Assembly (NCBI GenBank): GCA_900754175.1
Contig: CAAEBS010000083.1
Location: 1 to 7,480, forward strand
Length of the DNA: 7,480 bases
Direction: 5' to 3'
From: Clostridia bacterium
GTDB taxonomy: Bacteria; Bacillota; Clostridia; Oscillospirales; CAG-272
Position 1 is the stretch's first letter. Each line of letters starts with the position of its first letter. Positions 1-4,866 of this stretch are shown here, piece after piece. The translations under genes were made by a program, and so were the position numbers. Below the pieces are notes generated by a model. The model was not told the DNA's origin. It saw only the letters and a program-made list of their open reading frames with translations, and made no database searches.

Positions 1-97
1 CGGTAAAACAATCCGGCAACCCATATCCCTTCCCCTTGTTTGAAAGTCTTTTGAAAGGGGTCCGGGGAAAACTTTTCTGGAGAAAAGTTTTCCCCGG
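1..97. repeat. Left copy of dispersed-type palindromic repeat (inverted relative to 7211-7305)
   Basis: Two stem-loops lie side by side. The first (32-60) is closed by CCCCTT/AAGGGG. The second (62-97) is a perfect inverted repeat with 17-base arms, CCGGGGAAAACTTTTCT and its complement, around a GG loop. Positions 32-96 match the reverse complement of 7211-7275 at 59 of 65 bases by my hand alignment. Bases 1-15 match the complement of 7291-7305 at 14 of 15, so the repeat reaches the window edge and probably continues beyond it. It starts 8 bases past the WYL stop codon and has no U-run on either strand, so it is not a textbook intrinsic terminator, although it could still shape the 3' end of that transcript. 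I infer a REP- or MITE-like intergenic element. A small open frame across it is an artefact of the repeat. Confidence 0.8.
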
Positions 98-105
98 TTC
101 CACTC

Positions 106-1098
106 TCACTCCCCCTCATAGACCGACAGAGCGGCTTTCGCCAGTTTTTTCAACTCTTCGACCGCTGAGTCGGGAGATAAAAGCTTCATTTTATCGCCAA
201 AGCCAAGGACCCAGGAATAAAAGGTCGGGCTTATCATTACTTTTGCGGAGAACTCAAAGCTGTTCTCCTGGTTGGACAGGATCGTAACGTCCCTGCCGAA
301 CCGGTCAAGGATCACACCTGCCAGAGAATTGTCGCACTGGATCCGGACGTTGCAGGACTCCCCGCCGTACATCCCGAAGCTCTGGCGGGAATATGCCGCC
401 GTATCAAACCCGGAAAACGCCGCCTCGCCTTCTCTTTTCTCGTCGGTCACGGCAACGTCCAGCATCTTATCCACCCGGAAGTGCTTGATCTTCCCCGCTT
501 CCGAATCAAATGCAATCAGATAATAATTTTCATCACACCAGGTAAGCGCCCACGGGCTGATCTGATAATACTGCCCCTCGTGGCGCAACAGACGCTGTTT
601 GCGGGCATTCCACTCAAAATACCGGCACCGGATCTTCCGGTTCCGTGCAATCGCCTGATAGACCGTGGCAACGTTGGCAAAGATCTCCTCGTTCGCCGCT
701 TTCAGGCGCTGTTCCATATCCACCTGCTCATGCAGGACCGCCGCCTCGTACCGGCTTCCCAGTCCCTCCAGCTTGCGGATCAGCTCCATGCTTTTCGCCA
801 TAGTGACTGCCTTGGAGGACTGCACTGCATCAATCAGGAGCTTCAGCTCCGCAGGCGAAAAACGGTGTGTGCCGAGGTAATAATGCACCTGCCGGTCACG
901 TCTGACCCGGATATCCAGCCCGTACAGCTTCAGAAGCTCCAGATCATCATACAGGCTTTTTCTTTCGGAGCCAACGCCGTATTTGGCAAGCTCCCCCGAA
1001 ATTTCGGCAAGCGTGAGACTATGCGTTTCGTCGGTCGCTTCGCACAGAATTTTCATCAGGTACAGAAGCTTCAGTTTCTGATTGGGCTTTCTCGCCAT
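106..1098 (-). CDS. WYL-domain transcriptional regulator (330 aa)
   Basis: A helix-turn-helix regulator of the YafY/WYL type, acting in the cytoplasm on DNA. Residues about 7-75 form the winged HTH, with a recognition region around SERKSLYDDLELLKLYG. Residues about 135-220 form the WYL domain, with the family pattern QISPWALTWCDENYYLIAFD followed by KIKHFRVDKM. The Trp-Tyr-Leu signature reads Tyr-Tyr-Leu here. Residues about 248-325 form the C-terminal WCX extension. The length is usual for the family. The ATG at 1098 has a GGAGG site (1105-1109) six bases upstream. The gene has its own promoter (1156-1184) just past the 54-residue membrane protein, and a palindromic repeat follows its stop. 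WYL proteins commonly sense a ligand or nucleic acid; the ligand here is unknown. A dyad in its own promoter and in the neighbouring one suggests autoregulation and control of that neighbour, which is inference. Confidence 0.92.
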   Translation of the reverse strand: MARKPNQKLKLLYLMKILCEATDETHSLTLAEISGELAKYGVGSERKSLYDDLELLKLYGLDIRVRRDRQVHYYLGTHRFSPAELKLLIDAVQSSKAVTMAKSMELIRKLEGLGSRYEAAVLHEQVDMEQRLKAANEEIFANVATVYQAIARNRKIRCRYFEWNARKQRLLRHEGQYYQISPWALTWCDENYYLIAFDSEAGKIKHFRVDKMLDVAVTDEKREGEAAFSGFDTAAYSRQSFGMYGGESCNVRIQCDNSLAGVILDRFGRDVTILSNQENSFEFSAKVMISPTFYSWVLGFGDKMKLLSPDSAVEELKKLAKAALSVYEGE

Positions 1099-1155
1099 AA
1101 CACACCTCCGCTTGCGGTATTGGAGCGCTCCGGTTTCCGGAGACAGCTCTTTTTA

Positions 1156-1184
1156 ATTGTACCACAGTCTGGCTGTGATTGCAA
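1156..1184 (-). promoter_or_regulatory. Promoter of the WYL regulator with a dyad in the spacer
   Basis: Read on the minus strand: -35 TTGCAA (1179-1184), 17-bp spacer (1162-1178), -10 TACAAT (1156-1161) with an extended TGG in front. The spacer is filled by the inverted repeat CACAG-N5-CTGTG (1163-1177), centred on 1170, the middle of the spacer. This is a plausible operator. The -35 box sits beside the stop codon of the upstream small gene. Confidence 0.75.
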
Positions 1185-1187
1185 GAC

Positions 1188-1352
1188 TTAGCCTGCAAAA
1201 AAAGCGTACACGATAATGCCGATGCAGAGAAGCAGTCCGCCGGCAAGCGCAAACATCGAGTAACCGGAAAATCCGCAATCCTCGGTTGTCCGTTCGGCTT
1301 TCCGCTCGGTTCTCATCATTTCAATATTTTCTTTTCTGATATTTCCGCACAT
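1188..1352 (-). CDS. Small single-pass membrane protein (54 aa), unknown function
   Basis: A short frame starting at ATG 1352 and ending in TAA at 1188-1190. A strong AAAGGAG site lies about seven bases upstream and a good promoter further up (1397-1425), which is why I call it real despite its length. The first 25 residues are charged (MCGNIRKENIEMMRTERKAE), followed by one hydrophobic helix, residues about 32-53, running FALAGGLLLCIGIIVYAFFA. The predicted form is a tail-anchored or single-pass protein with its charged N-terminus in the cytoplasm. I recognise no family. It is followed by the WYL gene with its own promoter, and both promoters share a spacer dyad, so co-regulation is likely. 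It might be a membrane stress peptide or a small modulator of a larger membrane protein; nothing in the sequence decides this. Confidence 0.72.
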   Translation of the reverse strand: MCGNIRKENIEMMRTERKAERTTEDCGFSGYSMFALAGGLLLCIGIIVYAFFAG

Positions 1353-1396
1353 TTTGATTTCTCCTTTGTAACGGCAATTTCGTTCTCTGTACCCTT

Positions 1397-1425
1397 ATTA
1401 TAGCACACATAATGTGTCATAAAAA
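1397..1425 (-). promoter_or_regulatory. Promoter and palindromic operator of the 54-aa membrane protein
   Basis: Minus strand: -10 TATAAT (1397-1402) with extended TGC before it, 17-bp spacer (1403-1419), weak -35 TTTTTA (1420-1425). The perfect palindrome ACACAT-A-ATGTGT (1405-1417) occupies the spacer, centred on 1411, its exact midpoint. A bound protein would cover the RNA polymerase contact region, so repression or MerR-like twisting is possible. A second perfect palindrome, AATGATATCATT, lies just upstream at 1430-1441. Confidence 0.7.
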
Positions 1426-1429
1426 GGAC

Positions 1430-1441
1430 AATGATATCATT
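1430..1441. promoter_or_regulatory. Perfect 12-bp palindrome upstream of the small-gene promoter
   Basis: AATGATATCATT is perfectly self-complementary and lies just upstream of the -35 box of the 54-residue gene. Its centre is about 24 bp from the centre of the spacer palindrome. It may be an accessory operator. In AT-rich DNA such a palindrome can also arise by chance. The rest of the AT-rich stretch 1426-1530 holds nothing else I can support except a similar 12-bp palindrome, GAATTATAATTC, at 1498-1509. Confidence 0.3.
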
Positions 1442-1529
1442 TTTTAAAATATTTTGCAAAAAGAAGAATATTTTTATCGTTTTTTGAATTATTTTCGGAA
1501 TTATAATTCTTGCCAGGAATCATACCGCA

Positions 1530-1572
1530 CAAAAATAGCCGCACACCTCTGCGATTCACAGAAGCGTGCGGC
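1530..1572 (-). terminator. Intrinsic terminator of the Ig-like/metallo-beta-lactamase operon
   Basis: On the minus strand, about 50 bases after the metallo-beta-lactamase gene, the outer stem GCCGCAC/GTGCGGC (1566-1572 with 1538-1544) encloses a partly paired inner TCTG/CAGA. It is followed by TATTTTTG. A T-run (GTTTTTT) also follows the stem on the plus strand, so it may work in both directions. Confidence 0.85.
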
Positions 1573-1622
1573 ACGTTTTTTCCGCAACCGGAATTTTTTC
1601 GTTTTAACAGTTCTCTGCTCCG

Positions 1623-2723
1623 TTATTTTTTCTTCCACGCCTCGGGGCAGTTCCGGTTCTTTTCAAACCAGTCGCTTTCCCGCAACACCTTGTCACTGCC
1701 GGAGCATCGGACCTCAATTCCGTCCTTGGTGGAACGGATCACAATGTTTCCGTTCATGGACGTAACCTTTCCGGCTTCGTAGTCCACGCACAGCGTGGTA
1801 ACGTACACCCGGTCGGTATACGGTGCGATCCGATCCACAAACGCCTGCGTCGGGAACTGACTTGCGCAGACCGTGCTGTACTCCGGGCTTCCGCAACAAC
1901 AGCAAACGCAGACGATCTCCGGGCGGATTACCGAAAGAAGCACCTCGTTTGAGGAGGTCTTGGAGCCGTGGTGTCCCGCCTTATAAAGCGACACCTGCGG
2001 CAGGTCGTTCATCTCAACCAGCTTTTCCTCGCCCTCCTTTTCCAGGTCTCCCGTAAAGAGGTAATGCTCGTCGCCCTGATGGATCATCACGCACACCGAA
2101 TGGTTGTTTTCGGTGTCCGAGGTCTGATAGTAAAAGTAGCTGTCGAGGATCTCAAGCTCCACCCCGCTCCCGAGGTCAAATTTGTTCTTCCCCTGCTCCA
2201 TACACTCTTTTGCCGTATAGTGTGTCGCCCCGGCGGCAATCTCCGCATCCCGTTCCCGGACGTAATTCTGATACATCTTCTGGGATTCCTTTCCCGACGT
2301 GATCTGGGAAAAGTCAATGATCGTATCGCACTCGTACAGGTCAAACAGGCTGTCGGTTCCCTCCGGCGTGGCAAATCCCGCATAGTGGTCCTCATGCGCA
2401 TGGGTCACGATCACGTAATCCAGCACATCGTCCGCCATATGTTCGTCAAGATATTCCCGTATCACCGGCACGCTCGCCGTTTTGGAGCCGGCGTCGATCA
2501 GGATATCGGTGTTTCCCACCCGGATATAGGTGCAGTCTCCGGTATATTTATTGCCAAGCTCCAGAAAATGCACTTCCAGCTCGCCGCTGACGTAAACGTC
2601 CGAATCGTCGGGCAGGTTCATGCGGAAATAGCCGATAAATCCGCCCACACTGCCCAAAAGGAAGATCAGAACGGCAACCGTGATCGTAAGCCCCTTGGAA
2701 AATTTCTTCTTTTTCTTTGCCAT
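1623..2723 (-). CDS. Membrane-anchored ComEC-like metallo-beta-lactamase fold hydrolase (366 aa)
   Basis: A lone metallo-beta-lactamase domain resembling the C-terminal domain of the competence protein ComEC, without the ComEC channel. The Lys-rich start and one hydrophobic helix (residues about 11-33) predict an N-terminal anchor with the enzyme outside the membrane. Metal-site motifs are intact: THAHEDHYAG with H108, H110, D112 and H113; FTGD with D226; and KAGHHGSKTSS with H251 and H252. The usual N-terminal strand motif appears as VHFLELGNKYTGDC and ILIDAGS. The family suggests a phosphodiesterase or nuclease acting on extracellular nucleic acid, or another hydrolase; the substrate is not known. 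A run of Cys (272 and 274-277) where ComEC proteins have a short loop is notable. The start overlaps the upstream stop by one base (TGATG) with GGAGGTGA just before it, so translation is coupled to the Ig-like partner. Confidence 0.9.
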   Translation of the reverse strand: MAKKKKKFSKGLTITVAVLIFLLGSVGGFIGYFRMNLPDDSDVYVSGELEVHFLELGNKYTGDCTYIRVGNTDILIDAGSKTASVPVIREYLDEHMADDVLDYVIVTHAHEDHYAGFATPEGTDSLFDLYECDTIIDFSQITSGKESQKMYQNYVRERDAEIAAGATHYTAKECMEQGKNKFDLGSGVELEILDSYFYYQTSDTENNHSVCVMIHQGDEHYLFTGDLEKEGEEKLVEMNDLPQVSLYKAGHHGSKTSSNEVLLSVIRPEIVCVCCCCGSPEYSTVCASQFPTQAFVDRIAPYTDRVYVTTLCVDYEAGKVTSMNGNIVIRSTKDGIEVRCSGSDKVLRESDWFEKNRNCPEAWKKK

Positions 2724-3181
2724 CAGTTGTCACCTCCCACAACCCGGATCACACGCACCCGGCGGATATTTCCGAACTTCGGGTCGTCTATCGTATAAGA
2801 GATATAATATTCGCCCTCTTTTGAGGTATCGACCGTATAAACGCCGTCCTCGTCGGTTTTGGTCAGGTTGGTCTCCACCCGGACAAAATCCGAGCGGTCA
2901 CGCCCGAAAGAAATTACCGTCGCTCCCCGGTCCTTGTACTGCACCAGTTCATCCTCCTGGCTCACCGGCACAGTCAGCACCTTTTTGCCGTTGAGGGCAA
3001 AACCGTCGTTCCGGCAAAGGAAACGGTAACCGAGGATGCCGCACCCGACGCCTGCCGCAAGCGCCAGCACCCAAACCACATACGAAAGCGGGTGTATTTT
3101 CTTTGCGCCCTGCTTTGCTTTCCGGCGCACCTTTCGCTTTACCTGCTTTTGCACCGCCTTTTCCGCTTTTTCACGATCCAT
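2723..3181 (-). CDS. Membrane-anchored Ig-like (DUF5011/HYR-type) domain protein (152 aa)
   Basis: Residues 1-30 are strongly basic (KRKVRRKAKQGAKK), 33-56 form one hydrophobic helix, and about 64-147 look like a single bacterial Ig-like domain of the DUF5011/HYR kind. Key parts of that domain are YKDRGATV near residues 82-89 and VDTSKEGEYYISYTIDD followed by GNIRRVRVIRVVG, matching the family pattern of a 'vDTs.pGtY.v.Yta.D..GN' strand set. The predicted form is cytoplasmic tail, membrane helix, outer domain. It shares this topology and an overlapping stop/start with the metallo-beta-lactamase protein, so I infer that the two work together, perhaps with this protein as scaffold or substrate guide. 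An in-frame TTG exists at 3202, but the ATG at 3181 has AAAGGAG eight bases upstream and was chosen. The Ig call is from pattern memory, not a search. Confidence 0.82.
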   Translation of the reverse strand: MDREKAEKAVQKQVKRKVRRKAKQGAKKIHPLSYVVWVLALAAGVGCGILGYRFLCRNDGFALNGKKVLTVPVSQEDELVQYKDRGATVISFGRDRSDFVRVETNLTKTDEDGVYTVDTSKEGEYYISYTIDDPKFGNIRRVRVIRVVGGDN

Positions 3182-3189
3182 AGAGTATT

Positions 3190-3196
3190 CTCCTTT
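3190..3196 (-). promoter_or_regulatory. Ribosome binding site deciding the ATG start at 3181
   Basis: AAAGGAG on the minus strand, eight bases before ATG 3181. It lies inside the seven codons that a TTG start at 3202 would add, so the TTG start is unlikely. Confidence 0.8.
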
Positions 3197-3219
3197 CCGC
3201 AAATGGATTCATCAGACTT

Positions 3220-3248
3220 ATTGTACCATATTTTCCGACATTTTTCAA
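3220..3248 (-). promoter_or_regulatory. Promoter of the Ig-like/metallo-beta-lactamase operon
   Basis: Minus strand: -35 TTGAAA (3243-3248), exactly 17-bp spacer, -10 TACAAT (3220-3225) with an extended TGG before it. Close to the sigma-A consensus, so probably a steady housekeeping-type promoter. The spacer carries no dyad, unlike the two promoters further left. Confidence 0.85.
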
Positions 3249-3291
3249 GTGCCCACGACAGGCAAAAAAATATTTTCTGCCGAAAGACAAG

Positions 3292-3320
3292 GGCTGTTGT
3301 ACCAAATCCGCACAACAGCC
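3292..3320. terminator. Hairpin at the end of the acyl operon, probable terminator
   Basis: A perfect nine-base stem GGCTGTTGT/ACAACAGCC with an 11-base loop begins six bases after the DUF308 stop codon. On the minus strand it is followed by CTTGTCTTTC, a mediocre U-tract. On the plus strand it is followed by a much better one, TTTTTCTTATTTTTTC. It probably ends the acyl operon and also stops transcription coming from the other side. A second weaker stem on the minus strand (GGCA...TGCC, about 3261-3281) follows. Confidence 0.65.
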
Positions 3321-3326
3321 TTTTTC

Positions 3327-3908
3327 TTATTTTTTCATAAACTGCTCGTACTGCGCCAGCACATTCTTCTTTTTCGCCTTGACTCTTACCGTGTAAGCGG
3401 TCACCATGATATTCAGGGCTCCGACCAGAATAAAGTCCGCCGGCATCAGCCTTGCCTGTACCTCCGGATAACGGATGACGTTCATCAGCGTCAGCACGCC
3501 GGCGCCTCCCACCACAACAGCGGCGATCAGAAGCATCAGCCACTTGGACATTCCAAAGCGCTTGGCGTCAATCGCCGTCTGAAGCTTCAGCAAGGCGTCC
3601 ACGATTGCATAAATGCCGATCACCATGGCAAAATCCGAATAATCCGACGTCCTGCGGAGCATGAAGACCACGCCCACGATCAGGCTGAGCACCCCCAGCG
3701 CCAGATCAAACTGGAAAGCAAGCTTATATAAATCATTGGAAAAATATCCGAACAGCTTGGAGGCTCCCACCAGGAGGAACACGCCGCCCACCGAAAAGCG
3801 AAGCGCCGTCAGCGGAATGGGGAACAGGCATAAAAGCACGATTCCCAGAACCAGAAGCGAGGACGACGCAATGATATGCGTGATCTTGGCTTTTTTCACT
3901 ACGTTCAT
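3327..3908 (-). CDS. DUF308/HdeD-like six-helix membrane protein (193 aa)
   Basis: A polytopic inner-membrane protein with six predicted helices at about residues 10-30, 34-55, 64-84, 91-110, 121-143 and 156-175. They are arranged in the paired-helix repeats typical of DUF308, the family of the E. coli acid-resistance protein HdeD. A basic C-terminal tail (RVKAKKKN) should face the cytoplasm. No catalytic residues are visible and the biochemical role of the family is poorly known. It is the last gene of the acyl operon: its ATG overlaps the SGNH stop by four bases (ATGA), with purine-rich GGAGG and AGGGG stretches before it. Co-translation with lipid-active enzymes suggests a membrane-linked role such as lipid handling or membrane stress, which is inference. 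The length is usual for the family. Confidence 0.85.
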   Translation of the reverse strand: MNVVKKAKITHIIASSSLLVLGIVLLCLFPIPLTALRFSVGGVFLLVGASKLFGYFSNDLYKLAFQFDLALGVLSLIVGVVFMLRRTSDYSDFAMVIGIYAIVDALLKLQTAIDAKRFGMSKWLMLLIAAVVVGGAGVLTLMNVIRYPEVQARLMPADFILVGALNIMVTAYTVRVKAKKKNVLAQYEQFMKK

Positions 3909-4609
3909 TCTGTCCCCTTTTCCTCCTTTCCGGTCATCTGACCGAGATATTCTCCGATCGCCTGCCCGACCCGTGCATAGCCCTCACAGTTCGGGTGCAT
4001 TCCGTCCGGACACATCAGCGCCTGCAATTCCGCTCCCTCGTCAGGCAGATATTTGCCAAGCTCGATCAGCGCACAGCCGTGATCCTGCGCCACCCGGCGG
4101 AACAGCGAGCGGAAGAGGTCATGCCTTGCATGGATTCCTCCCTGCGCCGCAAAGATCGCCTCCATGCGCTCGGGATCCACGCCCTTGGCGACCAGATTCC
4201 GGCAGAGCAACATCGGCTCAAAGGGCGGCGAATACACCATGATTACCTGTGCGCCGGCGTTTTCGGCAATGGAAATCATTTCTTCCAGGTTCCGCACAAA
4301 CTCCTCCGGCTTGGTTCTCCCCTCAGTCACAGCCCCTGCCGGCGCTTTCATCACGACGCCCCAGTCGTAGTCGGCGTCGTTGCCGCCGCATTCCAGCATC
4401 ACGGCGTCCACGCCGCCCCGGAAAGACTGCTTCATCCACGCCAGTATCTGGGTAGAAGTAAAGGTCGGCATCGCCAGATTCCGGATCTCCATGCCGTATT
4501 CTTTTTCCATGCGCTCAAAGCCGATCGCATCCGAGGAGTGGTAGATACCACGCTCGTCGCAGATCAGCCCTTTCAGCAGGGAGTCCCCGTAAATGCAGAG
4601 CCGCTTCAT
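3905..4609 (-). CDS. Cytoplasmic SGNH/GDSL-family hydrolase (234 aa)
   Basis: A serine esterase or lipase-like enzyme. Block I is IYGDSLLKG with the nucleophile Ser10 right at the N-terminus; block III is ECGGNDADYDW with Gly76 and Asn77 for the oxyanion hole; block V is PDGMHPN with Asp202 and His205. All catalytic positions are present. There is no signal peptide or membrane helix, so it acts inside the cell, unlike many GDSL lipases. Between an acyl carrier protein and a membrane protein, likely substrates are an acyl thioester on the carrier, a lysophospholipid or another acyl ester; the sequence does not choose between them. Its ATG overlaps the carrier stop (ATGA) and it lacks a strong ribosome site of its own, so it is probably translated by coupling. 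The sequence fits the family well; the substrate is unassigned. Confidence 0.9.
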   Translation of the reverse strand: MKRLCIYGDSLLKGLICDERGIYHSSDAIGFERMEKEYGMEIRNLAMPTFTSTQILAWMKQSFRGGVDAVMLECGGNDADYDWGVVMKAPAGAVTEGRTKPEEFVRNLEEMISIAENAGAQVIMVYSPPFEPMLLCRNLVAKGVDPERMEAIFAAQGGIHARHDLFRSLFRRVAQDHGCALIELGKYLPDEGAELQALMCPDGMHPNCEGYARVGQAIGEYLGQMTGKEEKGTE

Positions 4610-4848
4610 ACCTGCGCCTTTACCTCGGCGTGTTGCTCCACGTAGTCGCAGATATCGCCTACGTTTTCAAACTGCACGCTGTCTTCAAAATGGAACCCGA
4701 ATTCGTCCTCCACCATGATCGCAAGGAGCATCATGGTCAGCGAATTGATCCCCAGATCCTCCGCAAGGCGGGTTTTCCTGCCAATGCCGGAGGTATCTGC
4801 CGTGGGCATTACCTTTTTCAGAATGTCGATCAACCGATCCAGTATCAT
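4606..4848 (-). CDS. Acyl carrier protein, operon-specific (80 aa)
   Basis: A small acidic four-helix carrier that holds an acyl chain on a 4'-phosphopantetheine arm. The attachment site is Ser36 in LGINSLTMM, followed by the acidic helix MVEDEFGFHFED and a last helix GDICDYVEQH. Most carriers have Asp before the serine (DSL), while this one has Asn35 (NSL), a noticeable change at a residue known to contact the phosphopantetheinyl transferase. The length is normal. It starts 18 bases after the ligase stop, with GGAGA about nine bases upstream of the ATG, and its stop overlaps the next start. It is unlikely to be the housekeeping carrier, which usually lies with fatty-acid synthesis genes. I infer that the neighbouring ligase loads it with fatty acid. 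A D-alanyl or amino-acyl carrier is possible but less likely beside a PlsC-like enzyme. Confidence 0.93.
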   Translation of the reverse strand: MILDRLIDILKKVMPTADTSGIGRKTRLAEDLGINSLTMMLLAIMVEDEFGFHFEDSVQFENVGDICDYVEQHAEVKAQV

Positions 4849-4866
4849 CTTCGTTTTCTCCGTTTC

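Noticed and set aside
36..287. Small plus-strand frame starting in the left repeat, and its minus-strand mirror at 7074-7271
   Set aside because: Both cross the palindromic repeat, lack ribosome sites and share residues only because the DNA repeat is shared. The minus-strand one also runs through the acyl operon promoter.
1968..2798. A 276-residue plus-strand frame opposite the metallo-beta-lactamase gene
   Set aside because: It is antisense to a gene with intact metal-binding motifs and has no domain pattern of its own.
3182..3202. TTG start giving seven extra residues to the Ig-like protein
   Set aside because: The ribosome site AAAGGAG lies inside this extension and is well placed for the ATG at 3181.
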